This document shows positions 35,978-49,266 of a DNA stretch of 64,000 nt, in pieces (the first letter of the stretch is position 1; each line of letters opens with the position of its first letter). Location: positions 516,840-580,839 of the forward strand of contig NZ_SSHH01000002.1 in assembly GCF_004965515.1 (NCBI RefSeq). Direction: 5' to 3'. The stretch comes from Alteraurantiacibacter aquimixticola (GTDB taxonomy: Bacteria; Pseudomonadota; Alphaproteobacteria; Sphingomonadales; Sphingomonadaceae). A program made the translations under genes and the position numbers. The notes beneath the pieces are model-generated. The model saw only the letters and a program-made list of their open reading frames with translations. It made no database searches and was not told where the DNA came from.

Positions 35978-36024
35978 CTTTGTCTTGTCCAGCAGGAAGG
36001 CATTTCCTGCGCGTGCGAATGCAC

Positions 36025-36201
36025 CTAGTCGACGATCTCGACCATGTGCGGGACCTTCTTCAGGGCACCGCGCACTTCAGGCGTGTCTTCGAGTTCCACG
36101 ACCTTGTGCATCTTGTTGAGGCCCAGCCCGATCAGGATCTTGCGCTGGACTTCGGGGCGACGGATCGGCGAACCGATCTGCTTGAGCTTGATTTTCGCCA
36201 T
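36025..36201 (-). CDS. rpmD: 50S ribosomal protein L30
   Basis: 58 residues, [20 protein letters not shown] followed by [19 protein letters not shown], the ferredoxin-like L30 fold. It starts six bases after the rpsE stop. It is short enough to be missed by length filters. It is followed by hairpins and then a sulfotransferase gene instead of rplO. Confidence 0.95.
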   Translation of the reverse strand: MAKIKLKQIGSPIRRPEVQRKILIGLGLNKMHKVVELEDTPEVRGALKKVPHMVEIVD

Positions 36202-36207
36202 GGGTGA

Positions 36208-37017
36208 TTACTCCGCAATAGCAGCGGCGTCGGCTTCCGCCTCGGCCTCGCTCGCACCACCGCGACCCAGCAGGTCGGCGACCTTCTTGCCGCGACGCTG
36301 CGCAACCGACTTCGGCGAAGACTGGTTGGTCAGCGCGTCGAAGGTGGCGCGGATCATGTTGTAGGGGTTCGAGGTGCCGATGGACTTGGTCACCACGTCG
36401 GCAACGCCCAGGCTCTCGAACACGGCGCGCATCGGACCACCGGCGATGATGCCGGTACCCGGAGGTGCCGAACGGACATTCACCTTGCCGGCGCCGAAAT
36501 GGCCACGACCGTCGTGATGGAGGGTGCGACCTTCCTTCAGCGGCACGCGGATCATCTTCTTCTTGGCAGCAGCAGTAGCCTTGTTGATGGCTTCCGGCAC
36601 TTCGCGAGCCTTGCCGTGGCCGAAGCCCACGCGGCCCTTGCCGTCACCCACCACGACCAGCGCGGCGAAACCGAAGCGCTTGCCGCCCTTCACCACCTTG
36701 GCGACGCGGTTGATGTGGACGAGCTTTTCGATCAGCTCCTCGCCATCATCGTCACCGCCGCGGCCGCGACGATCGTCACGGTCACGGCGGCCACGGCCAC
36801 CGCGGCCTTCGCCACGCTCGCCGCCACGGCCACGGCCACGGCCGCCACGGCCACCGCGATCCTCGCGGGGCTGGCCCTCGGCGCCCTGGGCAGCGGACTG
36901 ATTGCCCGCAGCTTCGGTCGTCTCGGTAGCGGGAGCAGCAGCTTCAGCCGCCGCTTCCACCTTGGTTTCCTCGGTCGTTTCCGGGGTGTTTTCGGTGTTG
37001 TTTTCGTCAGCCATCAT
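36208..37017 (-). CDS. rpsE: 30S ribosomal protein S5 with long N-terminal extension
   Basis: 269 residues, about 100 longer than E. coli S5. Residues ~1-48 are acidic and Ala/Thr-rich, and ~50-88 are an RGG-type region ([20 protein letters not shown]). The S5 core starts near residue 92 ([21 protein letters not shown]). The start overlaps the rplR stop (TGATG), so the extension is translated. A C-terminal acidic Ala/Glu tail ([15 protein letters not shown]) is also present. Confidence 0.95.
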   Translation of the reverse strand: MMADENNTENTPETTEETKVEAAAEAAAPATETTEAAGNQSAAQGAEGQPREDRGGRGGRGRGRGGERGEGRGGRGRRDRDDRRGRGGDDDGEELIEKLVHINRVAKVVKGGKRFGFAALVVVGDGKGRVGFGHGKAREVPEAINKATAAAKKKMIRVPLKEGRTLHHDGRGHFGAGKVNVRSAPPGTGIIAGGPMRAVFESLGVADVVTKSIGTSNPYNMIRATFDALTNQSSPKSVAQRRGKKVADLLGRGGASEAEAEADAAAIAE

Positions 37018-37361
37018 CAGAACTCCAGCCCGCCTTCACGAGCGGCATCGGCCAGCGCCTTGACGCGGCCATGGAACAGGAACCCGCCGCGATCGAACAC
37101 GACAGTGGTCACGCCAGCCTTCTTGGCGGCGGCGGCGATGTCCTTGCCGACCTGTACGGCGGCACTGACATTCGCACCCGAGCTCTTGCCGCCCAGCGTC
37201 GAAGCAGCGGCAACCGTGCGGCCGTCGGCATCGTCGATGATCTGGGCATAGATGTGCTTGCCGGTGCGGTGCACGGACAGGCGCGGCTTGTCGCCCGAAC
37301 GCTTGCGCAGCGCGGTGCGCACACGACGGCGGCGACGTTCAAAGAGAGAGAGCTTGGCCAT
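37017..37361 (-). CDS. rplR: 50S ribosomal protein L18
   Basis: 114 residues. [30 protein letters not shown] and the end [19 protein letters not shown] (parts quoted) are L18 signatures; it binds 5S rRNA. Overlaps rpsE by one base and follows rplF by one base. Confidence 0.97.
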   Translation of the reverse strand: MAKLSLFERRRRRVRTALRKRSGDKPRLSVHRTGKHIYAQIIDDADGRTVAAASTLGGKSSGANVSAAVQVGKDIAAAAKKAGVTTVVFDRGGFLFHGRVKALADAAREGGLEF

Positions 37362-37362
37362 C

Positions 37363-37896
37363 TTACTTCTTCTTCCCTTCCTTGCGGAAGATATACTCGC
37401 CGCGATACTTCACGCCCTTGCCCTTGTAGGGCTCCGGCTTGCGCCATTCGCGGATCTCGGCAGCGAACTGCCCGACCTTCTGCTTGTCGATGCCCGAAAT
37501 CTCGACCGTAGTCTGGTCGGGCGTCTTCACCTCGAGCCCTTCGGGCACGTCGAGATCGATGTCGTGGCTGAAGCCGAGCTGCAGCTTGAGCTTCTTGCCC
37601 TGCGCCTGCGCACGGTAGCCAACGCCGGTGATCTCGAGGACCTTCGAGAAGCCCTCGGTCACGCCGTCGACCAGGTTCTGCACCAGCGTACGCTGCATGC
37701 CCCAGTACTGGCGCGCCTGCTTGGACTTGTTCGCTGGCGTAACGGTGATCGCTTCCGCCTCGAGCTTGTAGTCGATCAGGTCGGACGTGCTCATGGAGAG
37801 TTCACCCTTCGAACCCTTCACGACCAGCTTGCCGTCTTCGATCTTGGCGGTCACTCCGCTGGGAAGCGCCACCGGCCTTTTGCCAATGCGGCTCAT
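37363..37896 (-). CDS. rplF: 50S ribosomal protein L6
   Basis: 177 residues, [20 protein letters not shown] and C-terminal [23 protein letters not shown] (parts quoted), the standard two-domain L6. Its ATG shares the A of the rpsH stop. Confidence 0.97.
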   Translation of the reverse strand: MSRIGKRPVALPSGVTAKIEDGKLVVKGSKGELSMSTSDLIDYKLEAEAITVTPANKSKQARQYWGMQRTLVQNLVDGVTEGFSKVLEITGVGYRAQAQGKKLKLQLGFSHDIDLDVPEGLEVKTPDQTTVEISGIDKQKVGQFAAEIREWRKPEPYKGKGVKYRGEYIFRKEGKKK

Positions 37897-38291
37897 CAGA
37901 ACACCTCCGCCAGCACTTCGCCGCCGACGTTGTCATTGCGCGCTTCGTTGTCCGAAAGCACGCCCTTCGGCGTCGAGACGATGGTGATGCCGAGGCCGTT
38001 ACGCACCGTGGGCAGCTCTCGCGAGCCGGAATAGACGCGGCGGCCGGGCTTGGAGACACGGGCGATGTGCTTGATAGCGGGCTCGCCCTCGAAATATTTC
38101 AGTTCGATCCGCAGCGCCTTGTGCGGGCCCGAAGTGTCTTCGCTATAGCCACGGATGTAGCCTTCGCGCTGGAGCACTTCGAGGACGTTCGCACGCAGCT
38201 TGGAAGCCGGCGACAGGACGGAGTCCTTCTTCGCCTGCTGGCCGTTGCGGATGCGGGTGAGCATATCACCCAGGGGATCGGTCATAGCCAT
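37896..38291 (-). CDS. rpsH: 30S ribosomal protein S8
   Basis: 131 residues, [16 protein letters not shown] at the start and [20 protein letters not shown] at the end (given in part), the S8 signatures. In E. coli S8 represses the spc operon; no matching mRNA site was identified here. Starts eleven bases after rpsN. Confidence 0.97.
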   Translation of the reverse strand: MAMTDPLGDMLTRIRNGQQAKKDSVLSPASKLRANVLEVLQREGYIRGYSEDTSGPHKALRIELKYFEGEPAIKHIARVSKPGRRVYSGSRELPTVRNGLGITIVSTPKGVLSDNEARNDNVGGEVLAEVF

Positions 38292-38302
38292 TCTTCAGAT
38301 CC

Positions 38303-38608
38303 TCACCAGCTCGACTTGGTCACGCCCGGGATCAGGCCCTTATTGGCCAGATCGCGGAGTTCGATGCGGCAAAGCCCGAACTTGCGGTAGTAGCCGCGCG
38401 GGCGGCCGGTGGTGGTACAGCGGTTGCGCACGCGGGTCGGATTCGCATTGCGCGGAATCTCGGCCATCTTCAGGCGGGCCATCAGGCGCTCGGTTTCGTC
38501 GAGCGACTCATCGTCGGCAATCGCCTTCAGCTTCGCGTACTGGTTTGCGTACTTCTTCACGAGCTTCTTACGACGCTCGTTCTTGTTGATGGAACTCAGT
38601 TTCGCCAT
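38303..38608 (-). CDS. rpsN: 30S ribosomal protein S14 (zinc-independent type)
   Basis: 101 residues, [20 protein letters not shown] and [20 protein letters not shown]. The long form without the CxxC zinc motif, as usual in proteobacteria. Between rplE and rpsH. Confidence 0.97.
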   Translation of the reverse strand: MAKLSSINKNERRKKLVKKYANQYAKLKAIADDESLDETERLMARLKMAEIPRNANPTRVRNRCTTTGRPRGYYRKFGLCRIELRDLANKGLIPGVTKSSW

Positions 38609-38632
38609 TGGACTTAAGCTCTCCTGCGCCGC

Positions 38633-39214
38633 TTACGCGGCAGCCTTTTCTTCTTCGGCTTCATCAGCCGGGAACGGGAAACCGAACAGGCGCAGCAGCT
38701 CGCGCGCTTCCTCGTCGGTCTTTGCGGTGGTGGTGACGATGATGTCCATGCCACGCACCTTCTCGATCTTGTCGTAGCTGATCTCCGGGAAGATGATCTG
38801 CTCCTTGATGCCCATGGCGTAGTTGCCATTGCCATCGAAGCTCTTCGGATTCAGGCCACGGAAGTCGCGAATGCGGGGCATTGCGATGGTCACCAGGCGA
38901 TCGAGAAATTCGTACATGCGGTCGCGGCGCAGGTTGACCTTGCAGCCGATCGGCATGCCGTCACGCAGCTTGAACTGCGCGATCGACTTCTTCGCCTTGG
39001 TGATCACCGGCTTCTGGCCCGCGATCAGCTCCATTTCCTCGGCAGCGGTCTGGACCTTTTTCTTGTCCTGGCTCGCTTCGCCGACGCCCATGTTGAGCGT
39101 GATCTTCGCCAGCTTGGGAACCTGCATCGGGTTCTCGTAGCCGAACTTCTCGGTCATCGCCTTGACGATGGACTCATTGTACTGAGTCTTCAGGCGGGGC
39201 GTATAATCAGCCAT
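38633..39214 (-). CDS. rplE: 50S ribosomal protein L5
   Basis: 193 residues from ATG 39214 ([13 protein letters not shown]); the longer frame to 39310 is rplX read in another phase. Core motif [19 protein letters not shown] and a C-terminal Ala/Glu tail ([11 protein letters not shown]). The start overlaps the rplX end by eight bases. Confidence 0.97.
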   Translation of the reverse strand: MADYTPRLKTQYNESIVKAMTEKFGYENPMQVPKLAKITLNMGVGEASQDKKKVQTAAEEMELIAGQKPVITKAKKSIAQFKLRDGMPIGCKVNLRRDRMYEFLDRLVTIAMPRIRDFRGLNPKSFDGNGNYAMGIKEQIIFPEISYDKIEKVRGMDIIVTTTAKTDEEARELLRLFGFPFPADEAEEEKAAA

Positions 39215-39527
39215 CGATGGTCTCCCCGGACTTGACGGCGACGCGGACCTTCTTGCCGTCCTTTTCTTCGAAACGGACGCGGGTCGGCTTGCCATCCTTG
39301 GGATCGGCAACGGCGACCTTGCTGATCGCCATCGGAGCGGGCGTACGGTCGATGCCGCCTTGCGGGTTCACCTGGGTGGGCTTCCGGTGGCGCGTGGCGA
39401 CATTGATGCCTTCCACAACGACCTTGCCTTCCTTCGGCATGACCTGCTGGACGGTGCCCGAACGGCCCTTGTCCTTGCCGGACAGCACGACGACGGTGTC
39501 GCCCTTCTTGATCTTAGCGGCAGCCAT
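39207..39527 (-). CDS. rplX: 50S ribosomal protein L24
   Basis: 106 residues, [20 protein letters not shown] then [20 protein letters not shown], the KOW domain of L24, an assembly-initiator protein. Start 39527 overlaps the rplN stop by one base (TGATG). Confidence 0.97.
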   Translation of the reverse strand: MAAAKIKKGDTVVVLSGKDKGRSGTVQQVMPKEGKVVVEGINVATRHRKPTQVNPQGGIDRTPAPMAISKVAVADPKDGKPTRVRFEEKDGKKVRVAVKSGETIDG

Positions 39528-39895
39528 CACAGCACCTCCGGAGCAAGCGAGATGATCTTCATGAAGCCCTTGGAGCGCAGTTCGCGCACCACCGGGCCGA
39601 AGATACGGGTGCCGATCGGCTCCTCGCTCTTGTTGACGAGAACCGCGGCATTGCTGTCGAAGCGGATCACGCTGCCATCGGGGCGGCGGACATCCTTCTT
39701 GGTGCGCACGATCACCGCACGGTGAACGTCGCCCTTCTTCACGCGGGCGCGCGGCTGGGCTTCCTTGACGGAAACCACGATCACGTCCCCGACACTCGCG
39801 GTGCGGCGCTTCGAGCCGCCCAGTACCTTGATGCACTGGACGCGCTTGGCGCCGCTATTGTCCGCGACGTCGAGATTGGATTGCATCTGGATCAT
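39527..39895 (-). CDS. rplN: 50S ribosomal protein L14
   Basis: 122 residues, [20 protein letters not shown], the highly conserved L14 start, and the end [19 protein letters not shown]. It lies 62 bases after rpsQ. Confidence 0.98.
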   Translation of the reverse strand: MIQMQSNLDVADNSGAKRVQCIKVLGGSKRRTASVGDVIVVSVKEAQPRARVKKGDVHRAVIVRTKKDVRRPDGSVIRFDSNAAVLVNKSEEPIGTRIFGPVVRELRSKGFMKIISLAPEVL

Positions 39896-39957
39896 CGATC
39901 CGGTTCCTTCTCACTGGCTTGCCGGTACAAGTCCGGCAGTTCCTAAAACGTCAGTTC

Positions 39958-40257
39958 TTACTCAGCGCCCGGAGTGGCTTCGGCCACGTCCAGATCCGCT
40001 TCCACCGCCTGGCCCTTGCTGGCCGCGATGCGGTCGAGGACCGCCCAGGTCTTGGTCTTGGAGATCGGCTTGGTCTCCTCGATGCGAACCTTGTCGCCTA
40101 CGGTGTATTCGTTCTTCTCATCGTGCGCGTGATACTTCTTCGAACGCTTGATGATCTTCCCGTAGAGCGGGTGCTTCACGCGGCGTTCGACCTTCACGGT
40201 CACAGTCTTGTCGGTCTTGTCGGAGGTGACGGTCCCGATCAGGATACGCTTCGGCAT
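39958..40257 (-). CDS. rpsQ: 30S ribosomal protein S17
   Basis: 99 residues from ATG 40257 ([20 protein letters not shown]). An acidic C-terminal tail of about 15 residues ([14 protein letters not shown]) extends past the usual OB-fold core. The open frame before the ATG lacks conservation. Confidence 0.96.
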   Translation of the reverse strand: MPKRILIGTVTSDKTDKTVTVKVERRVKHPLYGKIIKRSKKYHAHDEKNEYTVGDKVRIEETKPISKTKTWAVLDRIAASKGQAVEADLDVAEATPGAE

Positions 40258-40267
40258 CGTGTGCTCC

Positions 40268-40486
40268 TTAAGCCTTGGCAGCTTCGGCCGAGGCGCTCGT
40301 GGCGCGCTCACCCTGAAGCGTCTTGATCTGCGCGATTTCGCGGCGGACTTCCTTCACGCGAGCGGGACGCTCGAGCTGGTTGGTCGCGGCCTGGAAGCGC
40401 AGGTTGTACTGTTCGCGCTTGAGCTCGGTCAGGGCTTCGGAAAGCTGGTCGTCGCTCTTGGTGCGCAGATCTTCGATCTTGGACAT
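40268..40486 (-). CDS. rpmC: 50S ribosomal protein L29
   Basis: 72 residues, [20 protein letters not shown] with the helical hairpin [20 protein letters not shown]. Start overlaps the rplP stop (TAATG). Confidence 0.95.
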   Translation of the reverse strand: MSKIEDLRTKSDDQLSEALTELKREQYNLRFQAATNQLERPARVKEVRREIAQIKTLQGERATSASAEAAKA

Positions 40487-40920
40487 TATTCGCCTCCCAG
40501 GTGCGAGGTGTCGCCCAGGCGGGCCACGACCTTGGTCTTGACGGGCAGCTTCATCGCAGCGCGGCTGAAGGCTTCGGCGGCCAGCGGGCCGGGAACGCCA
40601 TCGAGCTCGAACAGGATGCGGCCGGGCTTCACGCGGGCGGCCCAATATTCGATCGCGCCCTTGCCTTTACCCTGACGCACTTCGGCCGGCTTCTTGGAGA
40701 CCGGCACGTCCGGGAAGACGCGGATCCAGAGGCGGCCTTGGCGCTTGATGTGGCGCGTGATCGCACGACGCGCAGCTTCGATCTGGCGCGCGGTGATACG
40801 TTCCGGTTCCATGGCCTTGAGGCCGTAGGAGCCGAAATTCAGGTCCGTACCGCCCTTGGCCTTGCCATGGATCTTGCCCTTGAAGGCCTTGCGATACTTG
40901 GTTTTCTTCGGTTGCAGCAT
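40486..40920 (-). CDS. rplP: 50S ribosomal protein L16
   Basis: 144 residues, [19 protein letters not shown] and the loop [20 protein letters not shown], typical L16 near the A-site tRNA. Between rpsC and rpmC. Confidence 0.97.
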   Translation of the reverse strand: MLQPKKTKYRKAFKGKIHGKAKGGTDLNFGSYGLKAMEPERITARQIEAARRAITRHIKRQGRLWIRVFPDVPVSKKPAEVRQGKGKGAIEYWAARVKPGRILFELDGVPGPLAAEAFSRAAMKLPVKTKVVARLGDTSHLGGE

Positions 40921-40935
40921 TGCTCTACCCTAACC

Positions 40936-41631
40936 TCAACGTGCCGGACGGACGCCGGAAGTCTGCGCTTCCATCATCAGCCGGTCCTGCGCCATCGGAT
41001 CGTGGCCCAGGATCTCACCCTTGAAGACCCAGACCTTGATGCCGATGATGCCATAGGCGGTCAGCGCCTCGGCTTCGGCATAATCGACATTGGCGCGCAG
41101 CGTGTGCAGCGGAACGCGGCCTTCGCGATACTGCTCGACACGCGCGATTTCAGCGCCGCCCAGACGGCCGCCGCACATGATCTTGATGCCCTCGGCACCC
41201 AGGCGCATGGCGGACTGCATGGCGCGCTTCATCGCACGGCGGAAAGCCACGCGGCGCACCAGCTGGTCGGCGATACCCTGCGCGACGAGCTTGGCATCGA
41301 TTTCCGGCTTGCGGATCTCGACGATGTTCAGCTTCACCTCGCTCGAGGTCATGCTGGCCAGCTTCGTGCGCAGCTTTTCGATATCCGCGCCCTTCTTGCC
41401 GATGATGACACCGGGACGCGCAGCATAGATCGACACGCGGCACAGCTTGGCCGGACGTTCGATCACCACCTTCGAGATCGCCGCCTGCGGCAGGTTCTCG
41501 ATGATGTACTTGCGGATCTCGATGTCTTCCTTGAGCAGCTGACGGTAGTCAGCGCCCTCGGCGTACCAACGGCTGTCCCAGGTACGGTTGATCTGCAGGC
41601 GAAGGCCGATCGGATTGCTCTTATGACCCAT
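40936..41631 (-). CDS. rpsC: 30S ribosomal protein S3
   Basis: 231 residues, [22 protein letters not shown] domain with [14 protein letters not shown], and the C-terminal domain with [16 protein letters not shown]. Three bases separate it from rplV. Confidence 0.97.
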   Translation of the reverse strand: MGHKSNPIGLRLQINRTWDSRWYAEGADYRQLLKEDIEIRKYIIENLPQAAISKVVIERPAKLCRVSIYAARPGVIIGKKGADIEKLRTKLASMTSSEVKLNIVEIRKPEIDAKLVAQGIADQLVRRVAFRRAMKRAMQSAMRLGAEGIKIMCGGRLGGAEIARVEQYREGRVPLHTLRANVDYAEAEALTAYGIIGIKVWVFKGEILGHDPMAQDRLMMEAQTSGVRPAR

Positions 41632-41634
41632 GGA

Positions 41635-42012
41635 TCAGGCCTCCTCTTGCTCGCGAACGACGATCCGCAGCCGGCTGAACGGCTTGAGGATGCGGGTGGA
41701 CTTGCCACGGCCGCGCGTCGCGAAACGCTTCATGGTGACGGACTTGCCGACGCTGGCTTCGGCGACGACGAGCGCGTCGACATCCAGGTCGTGGTTATTC
41801 TCCGCATTGGCGATCGCCGATTCCAGCACCTTCTTGGCATCGCGTGCCATGGCGCGCTTGGAGAAGGTGAGGATGTTCATCGCATCCTCGGCCTTCTTGC
41901 CACGGATCAGAGCGGCCACCAGGTTCAGCTTCTGGGCCGAACCGCGAATGGTGGTGCCAACGGCCAGCGCCTCGTTATCGGCGACGCGGCGGGGGGCTTT
42001 CTGCTTGCTCAT
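41635..42012 (-). CDS. rplV: 50S ribosomal protein L22
   Basis: 125 residues; the core [20 protein letters not shown] and the beta-hairpin tip region [15 protein letters not shown] that lines the exit tunnel. Start shares a base with the rpsS stop. Confidence 0.96.
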   Translation of the reverse strand: MSKQKAPRRVADNEALAVGTTIRGSAQKLNLVAALIRGKKAEDAMNILTFSKRAMARDAKKVLESAIANAENNHDLDVDALVVAEASVGKSVTMKRFATRGRGKSTRILKPFSRLRIVVREQEEA

Positions 42013-42287
42013 CAGCGCTTACCCTTCTTGTCGGCGGCGTGGCCCGGGAAGCTGCGCGTGGGCGCAAATTCACCAAGCTTGTGACCGACCATCTCCTCGT
42101 TGACAGAGACGGGAATGAACTTCTGGCCATTGTAGACGTTGAACGTCAGGCCAACGAAATCGGGAAGCACGGTGGAACGACGCGACCAGGTCTTGATCGG
42201 CTTCGTGTTGTTGGCTTCCTGGGCTTCCTGCGCCTTCTTCAGCAGGTGAAGATCGACGAACGGACCCTTCCAGACGGAACGTGCCAT
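42012..42287 (-). CDS. rpsS: 30S ribosomal protein S19
   Basis: 91 residues, [20 protein letters not shown] and the 16S-binding [19 protein letters not shown]. Six bases after rplB. Confidence 0.97.
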   Translation of the reverse strand: MARSVWKGPFVDLHLLKKAQEAQEANNTKPIKTWSRRSTVLPDFVGLTFNVYNGQKFIPVSVNEEMVGHKLGEFAPTRSFPGHAADKKGKR

Positions 42288-42293
42288 GTGTCC

Positions 42294-43130
42294 TTACCTC
42301 TTCTTCTTCGCGTGGCGCGAACGGATGATCATCTTGTCCGTCTGCTTGTTCTTGCGGGTGCGGGCGCCCTTGGTCGGCTTGCCCCACGGGGTAACCGGGT
42401 GACGGCCACCGCTGGTGCGGCCTTCACCACCACCATGCGGGTGATCGACCGGGTTCTTGGCGACACCGCGAGTAAGCGGCTTCACGCCCATCCAGCGCTT
42501 GCGGCCGGCCTTGCCCAGGTTCTGGTTCTGGTTGTCGGGGTTCGACACCGCGCCAACCGTACCCATGCAATCGGCGCGCAGGTAACGCTGCTCACCGCTG
42601 TTCAGGCGCACGATGACCATGCCGCGGTCGCGACCGACCAACTGCACATAGGCACCGGCGGAGCGAGCGATCTGGCCGCCCTTGCCCGGCTTCATCTCCA
42701 CATTGTGGCAGATGGTGCCGACCGGCATCTGGCCCAGCAGCATCGCATTGCCCGGCTTGGTGTCCGTCTTCTCGCCGGCGACGATCTTGTCACCGGGAGC
42801 GAGGCGGTTGGGCGCGATGATGTAGGCAAGCTCGCCATCGTCATACTTGATCAGCGCGATGAAGGCGGTGCGGTTGGGATCGTATTCGATCCGTTCCACG
42901 GTGCCCTCGACGTCCCACTTGCGACGCTTGAAGTCGATGAAGCGGTACTTCTGCTTGTGACCGCCACCCTTGCCGCGCGAGGTCACGTGACCCTTGTTGT
43001 TGCGGCCACCGGTCTTGGTCTTGCCCTGCGTCAGCGACTTGACCGGCTTGCCCTTGTAGAGCCCGGACTTGTCGACGAGGACCAGGCCACGACGGGCCGG
43101 GCTGGTCGGGTTGTAGTTCTTCAGTGCCAT
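42294..43130 (-). CDS. rplB: 50S ribosomal protein L2
   Basis: 278 residues, [20 protein letters not shown] start and [20 protein letters not shown] with the conserved His of the peptidyl-transferase region. Four bases after rplW. Confidence 0.98.
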   Translation of the reverse strand: MALKNYNPTSPARRGLVLVDKSGLYKGKPVKSLTQGKTKTGGRNNKGHVTSRGKGGGHKQKYRFIDFKRRKWDVEGTVERIEYDPNRTAFIALIKYDDGELAYIIAPNRLAPGDKIVAGEKTDTKPGNAMLLGQMPVGTICHNVEMKPGKGGQIARSAGAYVQLVGRDRGMVIVRLNSGEQRYLRADCMGTVGAVSNPDNQNQNLGKAGRKRWMGVKPLTRGVAKNPVDHPHGGGEGRTSGGRHPVTPWGKPTKGARTRKNKQTDKMIIRSRHAKKKR

Positions 43131-43134
43131 GGGA

Positions 43135-43446
43135 TCAGCTCACGCCTTCGGTGATGTCGATCATCTGGCCTTCGACCAGCGTGACAATCGCCTTCTTCAT
43201 GTCGGAGCGCTTGTAGGGCTTGCCCTTCCAGCGCTTGCTCTTGCCCTTCTGGACGATCGTGTTCACGCCCTTGACCTTGACGTCGTACAAGGCCTCGACC
43301 GCTTCCTTGATCTGCGGCTTGGTCGCGTCATTCGCCACCTTGAAGACAACCGCGTTGTTCTCGGAGAGAAGGGTCGCCTTTTCGGTGATGTGCGGGGCGA
43401 CGATCACGTCATAGTGACGGGCGTCGATTGCGCTCTTCTTAGCCAT
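43135..43446 (-). CDS. rplW: 50S ribosomal protein L23
   Basis: 103 residues; [20 protein letters not shown] start and [20 protein letters not shown] loop, at the tunnel exit where SRP and trigger factor dock. The start overlaps the rplD end by eight bases. Confidence 0.96.
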   Translation of the reverse strand: MAKKSAIDARHYDVIVAPHITEKATLLSENNAVVFKVANDATKPQIKEAVEALYDVKVKGVNTIVQKGKSKRWKGKPYKRSDMKKAIVTLVEGQMIDITEGVS

Positions 43447-44062
43447 TGAAACGCGCCTCCAGCTTTTCGACAGCAGCCTTGGTCAGGACCAGCGTGTCGT
43501 GATTGAGGATGTCATAGACATTGGCACCAGCGGCCGGCAGCACGTTGACGCCCGGCAGGTTGGCCGAAGCGCGGCGGAAACCGTCATCCACGGCTTCGCC
43601 GTCGATGAAGAGGACCTTGCCGTTCCAGCCATTCTTGCCGAATGCATTGACCAGTGCCTTGGTCTTGGCGTCCTTCAGCTCCAGGCTGTCGACGACGACG
43701 AGGCCGTCCTTCGCCTTGCTGGAGAGCGCCATCTTCAGGCCGAGCGCGCGCAGCTTCTTGTTCAGCGACTGCTGGAAGTCACGCTTGCGGGCACCGTGAG
43801 CCTTACCACCACCGATAAAGATCGGCGCGGCACGGTCACCGTGACGAGCGCGGCCGCCACCTTTCTGGCGGCCCCACTTCGCACCGGTGCGGGCCACGTC
43901 CGAACGCTCACGCGTCGGGCGGGCAGTGCCACGGCGGTTTTCCAGCTGCCAGGTGACAACGCGGTGCAGGATGTCCGCGCGCGGCTCCACGCCAAAGACG
44001 GCATCGTTCAGTTCGATGTCGCCAGACGCCTTGCCGTCGATTTTCTGGACCTTCACCTTCAC
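43439..44062 (-). CDS. rplD: 50S ribosomal protein L4
   Basis: 207 residues; the tunnel loop [20 protein letters not shown] and [20 protein letters not shown] are L4 signatures. L4 is the S10-operon repressor in E. coli; whether it acts on the leader at 45493-45548 is unknown. Confidence 0.97.
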   Translation of the reverse strand: MKVKVQKIDGKASGDIELNDAVFGVEPRADILHRVVTWQLENRRGTARPTRERSDVARTGAKWGRQKGGGRARHGDRAAPIFIGGGKAHGARKRDFQQSLNKKLRALGLKMALSSKAKDGLVVVDSLELKDAKTKALVNAFGKNGWNGKVLFIDGEAVDDGFRRASANLPGVNVLPAAGANVYDILNHDTLVLTKAAVEKLEARFNG

Positions 44063-44065
44063 GGA

Positions 44066-44881
44066 TCAGCCCTCCTTGTTCTCGTCCGAGCCGGCATCGG
44101 CTTCGGGCGCGTTGGTTTCTTGAGCCGGAGCTTCGGTCGCTTCGACGGCTGCGGTGGTCTCCACCTCGGCCTCAACCGGAGCAGCTTCTTCCTTCGGAGC
44201 GTTCAGGTCCAGCACAGCACCCGGGAACGGCAGTCCCTCGGGCATGGCAACCTTCACGGAATCGCGAACCAGCAGCCAGCCATTCTTCGAGCCGGGGACA
44301 GAGCCCTTCACGAAGATCAGGCCGCGGTCGGCATCGGTGCGAACCACTTCGAGGTTCTGCTGGGTGCGCTGACGGTCGCCCATGTGGCCGGCCATCTTCT
44401 TGCCTTTGAACACCTTGCCCGGATCCTGGCGGTTACCCGTCGAACCGTGCGAACGGTGGCTGATCGAAACGCCGTGGGTAGCGCGCAGGCCACCGAAGCC
44501 CCAGCGCTTCATGGCGCCGGCAAAGCCCTTGCCCTGCGTGTGACCGGTGATGTCCACCTTCTGGCCGGCAATGAAGTGCTCGGCAGAAATGGTGGAGCCA
44601 ACCGGAAGCAGGCCATCTTCATTCTCGACGCGGAATTCGGCGACCTTCTGCTTCAGACCGACTTCAGCCTTGGCGAAAGCTTCGCGCTGCGGCTTGTTGA
44701 CGTTCTTGTGCTTCGCTTCGCCGGCACCGACCTGCACGGAATAATAGCCGTCACGATCTGCCGTACGGTGAGCGGTGACCTGGCAGCCTTCCAGTGCCAG
44801 GACGGTGACAGGCACGTGCCGGCCATCTTCCTGGAACAGGCGGGTCATCCCGACTTTCTTCGCGATCACGCCAGTACGCAT
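44066..44881 (-). CDS. rplC: 50S ribosomal protein L3 with acidic C-terminal extension
   Basis: 271 residues, about 60 longer than E. coli L3. The core ([40 protein letters not shown], with the Gln that PrmB methylates in this loop) is normal. Residues ~225-271 are an Ala/Glu/Thr-rich acidic tail ([19 protein letters not shown]). A hairpin with arms GCACCC/GGGTGC (44902-44926) lies just before the ribosome-binding site. Confidence 0.96.
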   Translation of the reverse strand: MRTGVIAKKVGMTRLFQEDGRHVPVTVLALEGCQVTAHRTADRDGYYSVQVGAGEAKHKNVNKPQREAFAKAEVGLKQKVAEFRVENEDGLLPVGSTISAEHFIAGQKVDITGHTQGKGFAGAMKRWGFGGLRATHGVSISHRSHGSTGNRQDPGKVFKGKKMAGHMGDRQRTQQNLEVVRTDADRGLIFVKGSVPGSKNGWLLVRDSVKVAMPEGLPFPGAVLDLNAPKEEAAPVEAEVETTAAVEATEAPAQETNAPEADAGSDENKEG

Positions 44882-45135
44882 GATGCAAACTCCTTACAGA
44901 GGCACCCAGGGCCCATCCCAGGGTGCTTGCTCAGCCCAAAATGTGATGCATCGCCCCGTCCGGGCTGAAGTGCCCTCCCCTTGCGGAAGAGAGCGAGACG
45001 GGGGACGCAGCCCGGATCCTGTCCGGCGGTATCCCAATGTCTTGCGCCATTCTTGCGATCGGCGCGGGGCCATCGAGCGCCCCTGAAATTCTCGGCCGGT
45101 TTAGGGTCCGGGCCGCGGACCGTGAGACAGTTGGC

Positions 45136-45447
45136 TTAGGCCAGCTTGATCTCGACATTCACGCCAGCGGCCAGGTCGAGCTTCATCAGCGCGTCGACCG
45201 TCTGGGCGTTGGGCTGCACGATGTCCAGCAGCCGCTTGTAGGTGCGCACCTCGAACTGCTCGCGCGACTTCTTGTCGATATGCGGGCCGCGGTTCACGGT
45301 GAACTTCTCAATGCGCGTCGGAAGAGGAATGGGACCCCGGATCAGCGCGCCCGTGCGACGGGCGGTATCGGCGATCTCGCCAGTGGCCTGGTCGAGTACG
45401 CGATGGTCAAACGCCTTCAGGCGAATGCGGATATTCTGAGCTTCCAT
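45136..45447 (-). CDS. rpsJ: 30S ribosomal protein S10
   Basis: 103 residues, [20 protein letters not shown] and [20 protein letters not shown], typical S10 (NusE). First gene of the S10 operon, 254 bases ahead of rplC; the gap between them contains hairpins but no open frame I trust. Confidence 0.97.
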   Translation of the reverse strand: MEAQNIRIRLKAFDHRVLDQATGEIADTARRTGALIRGPIPLPTRIEKFTVNRGPHIDKKSREQFEVRTYKRLLDIVQPNAQTVDALMKLDLAAGVNVEIKLA

Positions 45448-45492
45448 GTCCTACTACCGATGCGAAAGAGCCAAGAAGAGCCTTGCGGCGCT

Positions 45493-45548
45493 TCCAAAAA
45501 ACAAAGGCCGGCCCCGCTATTGCCCGGTTTCCCGGAACGGGCGGCCTT
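45493..45548 (-). promoter_or_regulatory. terminator-like structure in the S10 leader (candidate attenuator)
   Basis: Minus strand: AAGGCCG and CGGCCTT form the base, CCCG/CGGG the next stem, and CCGG-GAAA-CCGG a GNRA tetraloop hairpin inside; the tract TGTTTTTT follows. It lies between the candidate promoter and rpsJ, so a transcript from that promoter must pass it. It could be an attenuator or a second terminator after tuf. Confidence 0.5.
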
Positions 45549-45608
45549 AACTGAAATTCGTTGCGCTGGAAATTCGCCAAAGCCGACGAATCTCCTGCTG
45601 TGGGCGCG

Positions 45609-45637
45609 CGTATACGGGTGAGTGACCCGAAAGACAA
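45609..45637 (-). promoter_or_regulatory. candidate promoter of the S10 operon
   Basis: TTGTCT (45637-45632), 17 bases, TATACG (45614-45609) on the minus strand, between the tuf terminator and rpsJ. The spacer holds an inverted repeat CGGGT-cactc-ACCCG. The 328-base gap 45448-45775 contains this promoter, the attenuator candidate and the tuf terminator. Confidence 0.45.
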
Positions 45638-45716
45638 CCCCGAAAACCGCCAAAACTTGCCGGTTCTCCAACTGGGCGGGACGAAGCGTTTTCGCGACCG
45701 CCCTCACTTAAAGGAA

Positions 45717-45748
45717 AGGGCCCGCCCCTCTTGCGAGGAGCGGGCCCT
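45717..45748 (-). terminator. terminator after tuf
   Basis: AGGGCCCGC and GCGGGCCCT form a nine-pair stem; on the minus strand it is followed by TTCCTTT. It lies 28 bases after the tuf stop. Confidence 0.75.
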
Positions 45749-45775
45749 GAATTCCTGTGCGCTGTCGCGCGAAGA

Positions 45776-46951
<1,176 letters not shown>

Positions 46952-47044
46952 TTTTCAATAACCTTCTTTGTTCGAATCTGATTTCTGAAAGATCAGGCGG
47001 GCACCCGCTGAATCAGGCGCCCGCCCCTAGACGTTGAGCCAAGC

Positions 47045-49138
<2,094 letters not shown>

Positions 49139-49209
49139 GTTCAATTCCTCGAATTTGCGGGGACGATTGTCTCGCGCCCCATATAGTATGCAATGTGACC
49201 GCTTGAAGA

Positions 49210-49235
49210 CCCTTCGACAGGCTCAGGGCGAGCGG
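49210..49235. repeat. short dispersed repeat between rpsG and fusA
   Basis: CCCTTCGACAGGCTCAGGGC followed by GAGCGG, a short repeat type often scattered in alphaproteobacterial genomes. It lies in the 128-base rpsG-fusA gap, inside the str transcription unit. Only one copy is seen in the window. Confidence 0.5.
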
Positions 49236-49266
49236 GTCGACGAGCCTTCATGCAGCCTCGCGCCGG

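Noticed and set aside
36499-37251. 250-codon plus-strand frame over rpsE and rplR
   Set aside because: Its Ala/Thr repeats are the complement of the RGG-coding DNA of rpsE; the ribosomal genes are certain.
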